Shown piece after piece: positions 33,442 through 42,810 of a DNA stretch of 64,000 nt. The notes below the pieces were generated by a model, which ran no database searches, was not told the origin of the DNA, and saw only the letters and a program-made list of their open reading frames with translations. The position numbers were made by a program, and so were the translations under genes. Within the stretch, counting starts at the first letter, position 1, and each line of letters opens with the position of its first letter. Origin of the DNA: an uncultured Clostridia bacterium (lineage in GTDB: Bacteria > Bacillota > Clostridia > Lachnospirales > Lachnospiraceae); NCBI GenBank assembly GCA_948467395.1, contig CAOKDX010000005.1, positions 1 to 64,000 on the forward strand, read 5' to 3'.

Positions 33442-33780
33442 ATGACTACAAGAGAAGAGGCGCTGTCTTATGGCATGACTTTTCATGATGTGTATCAGGA
33501 TGCGCCGTTTCACGATCCGAACTGGATCCTGGTACGGTATAGAAAAAACAAGAAGGCATTTTTATGGACATATGAATACCAGGGGCAGATTCGCATCAAT
33601 GTAAAGGTGGATCCGGAGTGGAGGGATTTCTGGAGGGATGCGTATGAGGCAGTGATTCCGGGATATCATCAGAACAAAGAGCACTGGAATACAGTTATAC
33701 TGGATGGAAGCGTGCCGGAGGGGGATATCCGGCGGATGATAACAGAGAGTTATGACCTGATTGTGGGAGGGAGGAACTAA
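33442..33780 (+). CDS. YjbR/MmcQ family protein
   Basis: The 112-residue product has the YjbR fold pattern: helical start, then LVRYRKNKKAFLWTYEYQGQIRINVKVDPEWRDFWRDAY, with PGYHQNKEHWNTVILDGSVP near the end. YjbR proteins are single-domain DNA-binding-like proteins of uncertain role. It is immediately followed by the next gene with TTG start, sharing the stop (TAAT). Confidence 0.75.
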   Translation: MTTREEALSYGMTFHDVYQDAPFHDPNWILVRYRKNKKAFLWTYEYQGQIRINVKVDPEWRDFWRDAYEAVIPGYHQNKEHWNTVILDGSVPEGDIRRMITESYDLIVGGRN

Positions 33781-34578
33781 TTGCTATATTTTGTAGAGGA
33801 GATTGACCTGAAAAGTAGTATAAATCCGGTTACGGGAAAAGAGTATCTGCCAGAGAGCAGTATTGTTGTTCTGGACGAAACTGACAGTCCGGATATGTTC
33901 TGCGGGCAGGGTGAAAATGGAGTGTATACCGTCCGGATTTCCACAGGAAATAAAAATTGGGAGATGACGATAGGTGATTTTATTGATTATACCCAGGCAG
34001 AACAACGGGAGGCGGTGGTGTGCCTTTCAGGGAAATGGCTTGCCGTGGTCAGGGCGGCTTATCAGGGCCACTGCTGTGCCGACAGAAAATTAAGAGCCTA
34101 TGAGCCCCGCTTTCTGGTTCACAGTACCACATACGAGTGTGGGAGAAAGATACTGGAAGATAAATCATTGAAAAGCTGGAACTGCCTGAGAAGTGAAAGA
34201 GGGATTTCAGGGGAAATCCCCATAGGCAGGAGACTGGGGGATCCGGAGTATTTTTGTGATTATATTATGTTTTCCCAGGGTGCGGTATCATCAGAGATTG
34301 TTGTAATGTCTAAGCAGGCCGGGGAAATTATAATGGATGTAAATCGTCGTTATAAAACCGGAATACGAATTTATCTGGATGCGGAAGCCATGGCTGGAGA
34401 CGGGCTTCTGATCCGCGATGGGATTCATCTTAAGGTAAAGGAAAAACTGTCACTGGAGAAATATCTATTGTGGTGGGCTGACTGGGAGAGAGCCGGTCTG
34501 CCGGGACCGGTCTCTACGCCGCTGGAATTTACACAGAGAGCCAATGCCAGATTCCATGAAAAAAATCAGGGTTTTTAA
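33781..34578 (+). CDS. Unknown protein, possible ADP-ribosyltransferase-like fold
   Basis: The 265-residue product begins with TTG just after the YjbR-like gene's stop. It has RFLVHSTTYECGRKILEDKSLKSWN, which resembles the NAD-binding HxT entrance of KptA/DarT-like ADP-ribosyltransferases, and GIRIYLDAEAMAGDGLLIRDGIHLKVKEKLSL later. A two-gene unit with the YjbR-like protein is likely. The enzyme class is a guess; the clear HxT match is short. Confidence 0.55.
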   Translation: MLYFVEEIDLKSSINPVTGKEYLPESSIVVLDETDSPDMFCGQGENGVYTVRISTGNKNWEMTIGDFIDYTQAEQREAVVCLSGKWLAVVRAAYQGHCCADRKLRAYEPRFLVHSTTYECGRKILEDKSLKSWNCLRSERGISGEIPIGRRLGDPEYFCDYIMFSQGAVSSEIVVMSKQAGEIIMDVNRRYKTGIRIYLDAEAMAGDGLLIRDGIHLKVKEKLSLEKYLLWWADWERAGLPGPVSTPLEFTQRANARFHEKNQGF

Positions 34579-34631
34579 GTGTGCACGCGGGTATCTACTG
34601 ACGGTTGGACGAATGTGGGGATGGGTATAAG

Positions 34632-36020
34632 CTAAACATGGATCTGTAGCTTCCAGACACCAAAGGTGTTAAAATCAGACCGGAAGGTAAAAATTTTATG
34701 GCGGTCCCATATCTCATTGATCCATGGGGGGATGCTTTTCTTTTCATTGATCACAAGCCACAATTGATCGTTGTCAGAGACACTTTTTTTCAGGTGTTCA
34801 GGCGTTGTATATTCCACATTTCCAAAGGCGTCGAACCATGGTTCATAGTAGCTTACAAGGTGTCTTTGTGCCGGGTAATAGTATGACATAATGCCAAAGG
34901 ATGAATCACAATAGAGGAAGATGTCATTCTGGGAACATATGGTATCAAATTCTTTCCTGAAATTATGCAGGGAGGGATTGTATTCAAATACCGCTGTGGC
35001 GGTACATTGTATGAGACAGAGTGCGAAAAGGCAGGAGCACAATATCCCGCCCTTTTTTGTGAAAGTGCTGCCATCCCGGCAAAGAAAGACAGCCGCCATT
35101 ATGGCAAATATGCCAAGAAGGGGAGAGGCATAGCGGGCGATATACAGAGGGCGTAGTACGATTGAGATTCCAAATCCCGCAGCATGCACAAACAGTATGG
35201 TGAAAATGCCGGAGCCAATAAGGGTTTTCTCAGACTTTTTCAGGTATTTCCACATATACAGCATGGGAAGAAAAAGAAAGATTGTTACGGCAAGCACAAT
35301 GAGTGAATCTCGTTCCAGTGATGCGAGCCAGAAGTTTTTGGATGCCTGACTGGTCTGCGCCAGCAGTGTACGCAGCCATCCGGAATATCCCAAAACCAAT
35401 AAGACGTCTCCAATCAGTATTTTCCACCATTCATTACGGTATTTCATAATGATCAGTAGATTGACACAGATTACGATGCCAGCTGTGGCTACAAGAGCGT
35501 AAATATGGTTATAAGCAGCACATAGTGCAGAAAGGGTGAACAACAGGACGGTCCGGCGGCTTCTGGAATGAAGCAGCCGCATTCCTTCCAGAAAACACCA
35601 TGTTACAAAGAACATGCTCCAGGAATAGCAGCGCTGCTGCACTGAAAAATAAAATGACATTGGTACTGTACCGATGATGAGAAGGTAGAAAACAGCAGTC
35701 CTGTCTCCATAGTCCTCCCTTACGATAAGACATCCCAGAAGGAGCAGCATAATATATCCAAGGAGTGAGAACAGCTTGGTACATACGATATCATAGCCTG
35801 CGACAGAGCAGAATAATTTTAATCCTGTAAAGTAGAGCGGCGGATGCATATCGGACCGCAGGATTTCGATTATTTCATGAAAATTATGCCGGATCAGGGC
35901 AAGCGTATAGGCTTCATCAAACCATACGTTATCGCTGAATACTAATCCGGATGCCATAAATGACAGGATAAAAAAAAGGATAATTGGTAATTTGTTTTTA
36001 TGATTGTTCATGGCTGTCAT
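34632..36020 (-). CDS. GT39-like polytopic membrane protein
   Basis: The product has about 460 residues and 9-11 predicted membrane helices. Its first large loop contains VFSDNVWFDEAYTLALIRHNF and RSDMHPPLYFTGLKLF, matching the DE-type catalytic loop and HP motif of PMT/GT39 family membrane glycosyltransferases (ArnT/Pmt-like). Substrate unknown, probably polyprenyl-phosphate-linked sugars. The exact start is unclear, as no clear ribosome binding site exists before any of the in-frame starts (36011, 36020, 36047). Confidence 0.75.
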   Translation of the reverse strand: MTAMNNHKNKLPIILFFILSFMASGLVFSDNVWFDEAYTLALIRHNFHEIIEILRSDMHPPLYFTGLKLFCSVAGYDIVCTKLFSLLGYIMLLLLGCLIVREDYGDRTAVFYLLIIGTVPMSFYFSVQQRCYSWSMFFVTWCFLEGMRLLHSRSRRTVLLFTLSALCAAYNHIYALVATAGIVICVNLLIIMKYRNEWWKILIGDVLLVLGYSGWLRTLLAQTSQASKNFWLASLERDSLIVLAVTIFLFLPMLYMWKYLKKSEKTLIGSGIFTILFVHAAGFGISIVLRPLYIARYASPLLGIFAIMAAVFLCRDGSTFTKKGGILCSCLFALCLIQCTATAVFEYNPSLHNFRKEFDTICSQNDIFLYCDSSFGIMSYYYPAQRHLVSYYEPWFDAFGNVEYTTPEHLKKSVSDNDQLWLVINEKKSIPPWINEIWDRHKIFTFRSDFNTFGVWKLQIHV

Positions 36021-36103
36021 TATAATAGGCCAGGGTGACATTGTCATGACTTTGAGGTGACAGTTTTGTTATATTCCGGTTCTGATTCAGATTGTCTGCT
36101 TTT

Positions 36104-37099
36104 TTAGCTTCTTTCAGTTTCAATTTTCTCCTCTATTTGTTCTTTGATAAAATCAATCCGGTCAAACACTGTTGGTTTGAAATAGCCGGAAACTGCTGCT
36201 ACCAATTCCTTTTGGGGATTGATATAAATGACATTTCCACTATTTCCGATAGCCGCATAGATTCCCTCTTTTTCATCAATTATCCACCACAGATAGCCGT
36301 ACTTCATATCACGATATTTTTCGCCGCAATGCAGCCTGACTGTAGTACTTTCTGCAAGCCATTTTTCAGAAACAATCCGCATATTATTAAAAACACCCTT
36401 TTTCAGACAGAGCAATCCTATCTTTGACATTTCATCAGCGGATAAACAAAGACCATATCCCGCAGCCCCAACTCCCTTTTCGTCTGTAAACCAGATATTT
36501 CCTTTCGGTGTCTTTCCTACTGTAAAAGCCTTGTGTGCTTCAGCATCGGGAGCAACATATATTTCCCTTGGAGCAATCGTCAACGGCTCAAATAGATATT
36601 TGTTTGCGAAATCTACTGTTGTCATTTTGCTCTCTGCTGCAATGATGCCTGTGAGAATATGAATACCCAGGGTAGAGTATTGAAATTCTCCTGTTATGCC
36701 GCGCCTGCCGCCCAAAAAATCCAGAGCGGCAATGCTCCAATCTTCCTGTACGCATATTTTTGACCAGGGCTCCGATTTATACTTATAGGGTGCGGTCATT
36801 GTCAAAAGATTTTTCAATGTGACTTTTTGAATTGTCTTTTCTCCCCGTTTGATTTTGTAATCAGGGAAATAATCTAACACGTAATCGTCCACGCTGCCAA
36901 TCAATCCTTGTTCAATGGCAATGCCAATTAATAAAGAAACAATGCTTTTCGTAACAGACATCGTATGTACTGTATCATCTGCTTTGTAGCCATTCCATAT
37001 ATCATTTATAATTGTCCTGCCATTTTGAATAACGGTCACCTGACAGATGTTTGACTCGTTATCGGAAACATAACTGTGGAATTCTGATAAATTTATCAT
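36104..37099 (-). CDS. Serine hydrolase of the beta-lactamase / class C family
   Basis: The 331-residue product has the SxxK nucleophile SVTK at residues 48-51 and the tyrosine pair-like YST at 141-143. Later GNSGNVIYI may act as the third motif. Such enzymes are esterases, D-amino acid hydrolases or beta-lactamase-like. There is no signal peptide, so it is probably cytosolic. Composition is AT-rich, like the island to its right. No ribosome binding site stands out: the start follows AAAGGAGTAAAA. Confidence 0.82.
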   Translation of the reverse strand: MINLSEFHSYVSDNESNICQVTVIQNGRTIINDIWNGYKADDTVHTMSVTKSIVSLLIGIAIEQGLIGSVDDYVLDYFPDYKIKRGEKTIQKVTLKNLLTMTAPYKYKSEPWSKICVQEDWSIAALDFLGGRRGITGEFQYSTLGIHILTGIIAAESKMTTVDFANKYLFEPLTIAPREIYVAPDAEAHKAFTVGKTPKGNIWFTDEKGVGAAGYGLCLSADEMSKIGLLCLKKGVFNNMRIVSEKWLAESTTVRLHCGEKYRDMKYGYLWWIIDEKEGIYAAIGNSGNVIYINPQKELVAAVSGYFKPTVFDRIDFIKEQIEEKIETERS

Positions 37100-37489
37100 T
37101 TTTACTCCTTATCCATTTTTTAATTATAATTCTTCCGTTCCTCTGATGCCTCCCTTGTTTTATATCTTCCTGCAAGGCATTACCAGAACCCTGACAAGGG
37201 AAAAAGCAGGGCCATGAACGTCCGGTGGTCATCTGTTTTGTGACGACCGGAGCGGAGACAAGAAAATCTCATAAAACATTATAACACAAACGTTATGCTA
37301 ATTGGCAAACGAATTGAACTCCTCAGGTCATATTTGCAGAAAATGTGGAATTATGTAGAGGGGAATGGTATAATTGGATAGGGGGGGGTTAGATCCAATT
37401 TTTGAGGGCATGTTCCCAAGGTGTTCCTATGGGTTCCGGAGGAAAACCAGAATGCAAAGCATTTTTATGCGAAATGAAGGAGAAACAAT
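37100..37489. other. Gene-free stretch before the AT-rich island
   Basis: Contains an inverted repeat CCGGTGGTCA (37222-37231) / TGACGACCGG (37241-37250) with one mismatch and a GGGGGGGG run near 37381. A TATAAT at about 37367 lacks a good -35. No gene is visible. Confidence 0.4.
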
Positions 37490-37945
37490 ATGGAAAAAAC
37501 AGCAAATGAAATACAGAAAGAAAGAAGAACAGAAATAGAAGATAAAGCAAAGGAACTCATCAAGAAGTGCGATGCTGCTACACTTACTTCAATCAATGAA
37601 AAAGGATACCCGCGTACTTGTGCACTGTCAATTGCAAAGACAGAAGGATTTTCAGATGTTTATTTTATAACTTCAAAGCGTTCCCCGATTAATGGAAAAG
37701 TAACACATTTTGAAAACAATCCGAAAGCAAGTGTATGTTATTATCTTGGCGGCGATAGTGTAACACTTGTTGGAAATGTTGAGTTTGTTGAGGATCGAGA
37801 GACGCAGGAATCGATTTGGAGTGAACAACATAGAGGATTTTTCAAGAAAGGGATTGATGATCCAAAATTCAGATTATTAAAGTTCCATACCATTGAGGCA
37901 ACATTTTGGATCGAAGGAAAATTCAGAACCTGTAAATACAAATAA
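37490..37945 (+). CDS. Pyridoxamine-phosphate-oxidase-like split-barrel protein
   Basis: The 151-residue product has the split-barrel flavin-binding pattern: ATLTSINEKGYPRTCALS, YFITSKRSPINGKVTHFENNPKASVCYY and SVTLVGNVEFV. Members bind FMN or F420-like cofactors or heme and are often called general stress proteins. The start follows GAAGGAGAAACAAT. The composition is AT-rich, so it may have been acquired. Confidence 0.85.
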   Translation: MEKTANEIQKERRTEIEDKAKELIKKCDAATLTSINEKGYPRTCALSIAKTEGFSDVYFITSKRSPINGKVTHFENNPKASVCYYLGGDSVTLVGNVEFVEDRETQESIWSEQHRGFFKKGIDDPKFRLLKFHTIEATFWIEGKFRTCKYK

Positions 37946-38068
37946 ACTAAAAATCTCAATTAACTATATTACAGTGAATGGAACGGATTTCTATTAGATA
38001 GAAGTGGTCAAAAATATCAAAAGGGATGTAATTTCAGTGATCGGATTGGGCAGGAAGGTGTTAATGTT

Positions 38069-38737
38069 ATGAAACAAAATTCTACACCCTTTAATGTGGC
38101 AGAATATGATATACAGATAAATAGAACATTAACATTCTATGAGGAAATGCTTCAGCAGATTGTGGATATTGTGGCATTGTTGGATTTGCATTCAATTAAG
38201 TGGCTTGATGTGGGATGCGGGACAGGGAAAATGGCAAGATCCTCACTTGGCATTCTGGAAATTGAAAAAATGGTGTCCATTGACGTGGAACTGGAAATGC
38301 TAAAGCGGGCACAATGTTTTTGCAAAGATGAAAAGTTGGAATTTCTGCAATGTGATATTAGAGAATTACCATATCAGGAAATGTTTGATGTCGTGACATC
38401 AATACAGGTTAATCATTATTTTAAGATGGATGAGCGTATGACTATAATAGAAAATTGTTATAATGCTTTGAGAGAAAATGGAACATATATTTCTTTTGAA
38501 AATTTTGCACCGGACAGTGAGGAAGGCACAGAATTATATTTAGAGCGTTGGAAACAGTTTCAGACTGCAAATGGGAAAACAGAAGAAGAGGCAGATTCAC
38601 ACATCAAACGTTTTGGACGGAATTATTTTCCCATATCGATTCCAGAGTCTGTCAGAATTTTGAAGGACTGTGGTTTTCGTATGGTGGAGATTTTGTGGGT
38701 GTCTTATATGCAGGTGGGGATATTGGCAAGGAAATGA
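38069..38737 (+). CDS. Class I SAM-dependent methyltransferase
   Basis: The 222-residue product has the SAM-binding motif I WLDVGCGTGKM followed by acidic motif II (SIDVELEM), QCDIRELPY (motif III) and a bulky post-motif segment. Substrate unknown. It precedes decayed DNA, and the AT-rich composition points to the accessory island. Confidence 0.82.
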   Translation: MKQNSTPFNVAEYDIQINRTLTFYEEMLQQIVDIVALLDLHSIKWLDVGCGTGKMARSSLGILEIEKMVSIDVELEMLKRAQCFCKDEKLEFLQCDIRELPYQEMFDVVTSIQVNHYFKMDERMTIIENCYNALRENGTYISFENFAPDSEEGTELYLERWKQFQTANGKTEEEADSHIKRFGRNYFPISIPESVRILKDCGFRMVEILWVSYMQVGILARK

Positions 38738-38775
38738 AGTGGATTCGACCAGGCCGTGAAGATTCGGAAATGGGC

Positions 38776-38879
38776 AAATGGGATATTCGGGCTTGACAGA
38801 AGATGAATTAGCTGCATTCGCAAAGATTGTACATGCAGTAGATTGCTCTATAGAACAAATCAGTAAATTTTTTGCTTGA
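38776..38879 (+). pseudogene. Fragment of an island gene ending IEQISKFFA
   Basis: A short open stretch reads GLTEDELAAFAKIVHAVDCS and ends IEQISKFFA before TGA; the start half resembles the RhuM C-terminal region, the end equals a second fragment at 39826 (IEQISEFLA). It is debris from one or two genes. Confidence 0.5.
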
Positions 38880-38894
38880 AACTAAGATACTGGC
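38850..38894 (+). repeat. 45-bp direct repeat flanking the RhuM remnant, copy 1
   Basis: Starts ATAGAACAAATCAGTAAATT and ends ACTAAGATACTGGC. A second copy at 39793-39837 differs at only a few bases. The pair brackets the decayed gene cluster, as if a segment had been inserted or duplicated. Confidence 0.7.
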
Positions 38895-38904
38895 GAAACG
38901 AATA

Positions 38905-38970
38905 GTACTTTCATGGTATAAAAAAGATTTGCAGATTATGTTAATGCGTTGATGTTTAAATAATGAAATA
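38905..38970 (+). pseudogene. Fragment of a P-loop ATPase gene
   Basis: These 66 bases match 42158-42223 inside the intact ATPase gene at most positions (GTACTTTCATGG, ATTATGTTAATGC, GATGTTTAAATAATGAAATA). The fragment is the trace of another copy of that gene. Confidence 0.8.
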
Positions 38971-39002
38971 CACCGATCACTGGTGAAAGCGATGTAAATG
39001 CC

Positions 39003-39516
39003 ATGTATTTTGATGAAAACGTCTGGTTTTCTCAGAAAACAATGGGGTTACTGTATAACGTAGAAACACATACAATTAATTATCATTTAAAAAAGATATT
39101 TGCGGATGGTGAATTGGATGAGGCGTCAGTTATTCGAAAATTTCGAATAACTGCATCGGATGGTAAAGGCTATAATACAAACCACTACAATTTGAAAGCG
39201 ATTGGCAAAAAACCATTTGACAAAAGATGAATTATCTGCAATGGAAAAGATTGTCAATGCCTATTTAGATCTTGCGGAATTGCGGGCGGAAGAACACGTT
39301 CCAATGACTATGGAAGAGTGGGCGGAACAGTTTGAAGGGATTTTGCGGTTATCCAAGAAAGAAATTTTGACACATGCGGGAACTATTTCAGCAAAAATAG
39401 AAGAGCAGCATGCGCTGAGCGAATTTAAAAAGTATCGTGTAAGACAAGATCAATTGTACCAGAGTCATTTTGACCGTATGCTGTTGGAAATAGAGGATGA
39501 AAGCAATGAAAAATGA
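39003..39516 (+). pseudogene. Decayed RhuM-like (virulence) gene
   Basis: Two frames join at about 39220. The first (39003-39230) holds the RhuM N-terminus: WFSQKTMGLLYNVETHTINYHLKKIF and NHYNLKAIG. The second (39202-39516) holds its C-terminus: LTKDELSAMEKIVNAYLDLAEL and MTMEEWAEQFEGILR with SHFDRMLLEI at the end. The long middle domain is missing and the frame is shifted, so the gene is broken. RhuM proteins are associated with host interaction and mobile DNA. Confidence 0.8.
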
Positions 39517-39826
39517 AAAAGGAGAGATTGTATATCATTATTGTTCTCTTGAAGGATTTCTAAATATTATTCAGAATGCTTCTTTATGGATGTCTGATAT
39601 TTTGTACTATCTTATTAAAGAACAATTTAGACGCTCTCCAGCCATTTATTCCCGCGAGCAACGAGCCGAGCGGCCGTGCTTGCGCGGATATTTGGCGACT
39701 GCCGTGAGAGTCAAATGCCGGGGTATTTGACAGATAAAGTAATCCTGAAAGGAGAAAGTGAAAACTGTACAGATTTTTCAGAAGATAATTATATAGAGCA
39801 AATCAGTGAATTTCTTGCATGAAACT
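39506..39826 (+). pseudogene. Interrupted DUF2971-like gene
   Basis: The start (NEKGEIVYHYCSLEGFLNIIQNASLWMSD) matches the N-terminus of DUF2971 proteins. After about 35 codons the sequence is GC-rich and unrelated (39651-39729), then a coding-like tail reads LTDKVILKGESENCTDFSED and IEQISEFLA to a stop at 39826. The gene appears interrupted by a palindromic GC-rich element and is incomplete. Confidence 0.65.
39651..39729. repeat. GC-rich palindromic (REP-like) insertion in DUF2971 remnant
   Basis: Within AT-rich surroundings, CCGCGAGCAACGAGCC and TGCTTGCGCGG (39678-39688) can pair with a small bulge, followed by a second stem from ATTTGGCGACT to AGTCAAAT. Two hairpins in a row inside a broken gene suggest a small interspersed element. 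Confidence 0.55.
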
Positions 39827-39837
39827 AAGATACTGGC
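39793..39837 (+). repeat. 45-bp direct repeat flanking the RhuM remnant, copy 2
   Basis: Second copy of the repeat at 38850-38894 with the same end, GAAACTAAGATACTGGC. Confidence 0.7.
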
Positions 39838-39928
39838 CTAACCAAATCGCATAAAAAGATATACCCATCCGGGCATCCCGTAATCCATGCCCCTGACGGG
39901 GCGGACGGACTACCGTCCGATAAGGTAT

Positions 39929-39973
39929 AAAAAAGTACAGAACAAAAGTTCGATTTTAGTCTGTACTTTTTTT
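39929..39973. terminator. Terminator-like hairpin
   Basis: Arms AAAAAAGTACAGA (39929-39941) and TCTGTACTTTTTT (39960-39972) pair over 13 bases with T-run, flanked by other GC hairpins. It likely ends the decayed segment. Confidence 0.65.
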
Positions 39974-40188
39974 GACTTATGTGTTATAATGAAAAACCAA
40001 ATGACTGGATAATACTATCTGTACTGGCTGGTGTTATTCCGTGTTGTTTCATTTTAAAAATACGGTTTTGTGACCTGGATTTGTGTAATGGGCCAGATAA
40101 CATAAATTAGTACAAAATGGCAGAGATAATGGTATTTGGGAAGAGATAAGGGAAGCAGAAATCTTAGCAGGCAAGGAGGCGGTCAGAC

Positions 40189-41292
40189 ATGAGCCATAGT
40201 CAAAAAACAGAGACATTAACTAACGAGGATGTAGCTATCGAAAGGCTATGTGCCAATATAGTAGCCTTAGTGAAGCATGCAAGAAATATTGCTGCTCAAC
40301 AAGTGAATTTGATTCAATTGCTTACTTATTATACTATTGGGAAATGGATTATAGAAGTGCAGCAAAAAGGAGAAATAAGAGCGAGATATGGTAGTCAAGT
40401 TATTAAAAGGCTATCTGAAGAAATGAAAAAGAATTTTGAAAGAGGATTTTCGGAGGATAGTTTGAAAAATGCACGGAAGTTTTATCTGACCTATAAGGAT
40501 AGAATTGACGAAACAATGATTAATCTTTTTGCAGTTGAAAAAAGTGAAACAGTGTTTAGCCTTTTTGAAGAGAAACAGCCCTTCATAGTATCATGGTCAC
40601 ACTACTTACAATTAATGCGAATAGAAAATGAAGATGAAAGAAGTTTCTATGAAATTGAATCAGCAAAATCAGGATGGAGTGTACGTACTCTGCAAAGACA
40701 ATATAATTCCAGTCTTTATGAAAGGTTGGCACTTAGCCGAGATAAAGAGGCTGTTTTACAGTTGGCAAGGAAAGGTAACATTATTACAAAACCGGAAGAT
40801 ATTGTAAAACAGCCAACAGTATTAGAATTCTTAGGAATGGAAGAAAAAATTAAATATTCAGAAACAGATTTAGAAACAGCAATTATTGATAAATTGCAGA
40901 AATTTTTGTTAGAAATGGGAAAGGGATATCTATTTGAATCCAGGCAAAAACGTTTTACATTTAATGAAGATAGTTATTATGTGGATTTGGTGTTCTATAA
41001 TCGTCTTCTTCGGTGTTATGTGTTGATTGATTTAAAAGTGGATAAATTGACACATCAGGATATTGGACAAATGCAGATGTATGTAAATTATTACGATCGA
41101 TATGAGAAATTGGAAGATGAAAATCCAACGATTGGTATTCTGCTATGTAAAGAAAATAATGATGCATTAGTGGAGATAACACTGCCGCGAGATACTAATA
41201 TTTATGCTTCTGAATATAAGTTGTATTTACCAGACAAGAAACTGCTACAAGATAAGTTGCGGCAGTGGATAGACGAGGCTGATGTAGAATAG
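40189..41292 (+). CDS. DUF1016 (YhcG-type) PDDEXK nuclease
   Basis: The 367-residue product has the N-terminal DUF1016 helical domain (LLTYYTIGKWIIEVQQ, then ARYGSQVIKRLSEEM, FSEDSLKNARKFYLTY) and a C-terminal PDDEXK nuclease-like domain: FNEDSYYVDLVFYNRLLRCYVLIDLKV and QDIGQMQMYVNYYD. This full arrangement is that of YhcG proteins, which sit in accessory, often defence-linked loci. Start follows CAAGGAGGCGGTCAGAC. Composition is AT-rich and different from uvrB beyond. Biochemical target unknown. Confidence 0.88.
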   Translation: MSHSQKTETLTNEDVAIERLCANIVALVKHARNIAAQQVNLIQLLTYYTIGKWIIEVQQKGEIRARYGSQVIKRLSEEMKKNFERGFSEDSLKNARKFYLTYKDRIDETMINLFAVEKSETVFSLFEEKQPFIVSWSHYLQLMRIENEDERSFYEIESAKSGWSVRTLQRQYNSSLYERLALSRDKEAVLQLARKGNIITKPEDIVKQPTVLEFLGMEEKIKYSETDLETAIIDKLQKFLLEMGKGYLFESRQKRFTFNEDSYYVDLVFYNRLLRCYVLIDLKVDKLTHQDIGQMQMYVNYYDRYEKLEDENPTIGILLCKENNDALVEITLPRDTNIYASEYKLYLPDKKLLQDKLRQWIDEADVE

Positions 41293-41341
41293 AGTGGTAA
41301 AACACTTGTAGGTTTATCATTAAAGAAATGGGAGGTTTGTT

Positions 41342-42790
41342 ATGTACGATAATAAAAAAGAATTATTATCAAAATTAGAATTTGGAAGTGTGGATTCCGA
41401 GTCGGAATTAGATTTAGATAGAAAATTTATAAAAACTAAAGATTTTGAAGAATTTATTAATCCACAGAAATCTTTGGTTTTAGGGGCAAAAGGTTCTGGA
41501 AAAAGTGCCCTATTTCAGATGTTTTCTAAGTATGAAGAAGCAGCAAAGAAACTTGCAGGACTTGATAGAAAAATAATTATAGTAACAGGAACAGGTTTCA
41601 ATGATTTGAAGGAATTACAAACAGATGATTTTAGAAAGTTATTAAGGAACGAAGAAGCTGATTTTAATAAAATATGGGAACTTTATATTGCGGTGAAAAT
41701 AGCAATTAAAATGGGAAAGGAAGGATATTATTGTGGGGAAAATTTAGTTGAATTTTATAGGAATGTAGGTATTATGGAGGATTTCAGGATTCTAAATATC
41801 TTAAAACAATTATGGACTGTGGTTGTGGGAACTCCAATACAAGGTATAGACATTGATATAAAAGGGGTAAAAATTAAAATTGGTGGAAAATATAGTATTG
41901 ATACACAAGATATATTGTGTGACATTAATGATGTTTTGGAGCAGGAAAGTTTAGAATGTTGGATTTTATTTGATAAAATAGACGAGTTGTTTTCTGACGA
42001 TTATGGAAAGAGAAAGATTTGTATAGAAAGCCTTTTTAGGACGTACTTGAGTTTCGTTAATAGGTTTCCAAGAATAAAATTTAAAATATTTTTAAGGAAT
42101 GATATTTGGTCTACTCTAGAATTTGTGAATAAAAGTCATTTGTCGGATAAAAGTGTAGTACTTTCATGGGATAAAAAGGATTTGTTGATTATGTTAATGC
42201 ACCGATGTTTAAATAATGAAATAGTGGAAGAATATGTAGTAAACGAGATAGGGCTGGAAAAGGAAGAGTTGTTATTGTCTCCAAATTTGGAAGAGACTTT
42301 TTATACGATATTTGCTCGTCAGGTGTATAAGGGGAAAAAAGAAGCAAATATGATTGATTGGCTGTTACAACGAATAACAGATGGGTTAGGGGGAAAATAT
42401 CCGAGAGAATTTATCAATTTTGCCAATTATTCCAAAGAAGCACAAGAAGAAATGGAATATTTTGAAGAAAATTGTTTGATTTCTGGCATGGCAGTGAAAA
42501 AAGCTTTTTCTAAAGTGTCTGAAGTTAAATGCGATACATATTTAAGTGAGTTTCCCAAATTAAGAAAACACTTTGATAGGTTTAGGGGAAAAGATACGGC
42601 TCGATATAGTAGGGAAGAAATATTCGTACTTATGGATGGATTGGAACCCCAAGGAGATGATATGCTTCAAGAACTTTATGAAACAGGAATGTTAGAAGCA
42701 AAAAGGGGTAAAGCATTTGCAGATAGTTTATTTGAAATCCCTAAATTGTATAGAATTGGTTTAGGCTTAGTCTTAAGAGGAAGACCATAG
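41342..42790 (+). CDS. P-loop ATPase of the accessory island (Sll1717-like)
   Basis: The 482-residue product has Walker [10 protein letters not shown] at 48-56 and a Walker B-like strand [11 protein letters not shown] near 207-217, followed by an all-helical C-terminal half. The pattern fits P-loop ATPases of the Sll1717 type, which occur in defence-associated loci. Its ATG follows GGGAGGTTTGTT. It is 49 bases after the DUF1016 gene and ends 20 bases before uvrB. A fragment of another copy lies at 38905. Role is not known. Confidence 0.7.
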   Translation: MYDNKKELLSKLEFGSVDSESELDLDRKFIKTKDFEEFINPQKSLVLGAKGSGKSALFQMFSKYEEAAKKLAGLDRKIIIVTGTGFNDLKELQTDDFRKLLRNEEADFNKIWELYIAVKIAIKMGKEGYYCGENLVEFYRNVGIMEDFRILNILKQLWTVVVGTPIQGIDIDIKGVKIKIGGKYSIDTQDILCDINDVLEQESLECWILFDKIDELFSDDYGKRKICIESLFRTYLSFVNRFPRIKFKIFLRNDIWSTLEFVNKSHLSDKSVVLSWDKKDLLIMLMHRCLNNEIVEEYVVNEIGLEKEELLLSPNLEETFYTIFARQVYKGKKEANMIDWLLQRITDGLGGKYPREFINFANYSKEAQEEMEYFEENCLISGMAVKKAFSKVSEVKCDTYLSEFPKLRKHFDRFRGKDTARYSREEIFVLMDGLEPQGDDMLQELYETGMLEAKRGKAFADSLFEIPKLYRIGLGLVLRGRP

Positions 42791-42810
42791 TTATAGAAAG
42801 GTATAGTATC

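Noticed and set aside
39940..39951. GAACAAAAGTTC as a LexA box for the accessory genes
   Set aside because: It deviates from the consensus in the central bases, lies in the loop of a terminator-like hairpin and has no good promoter next to it; mentioned only as a candidate.
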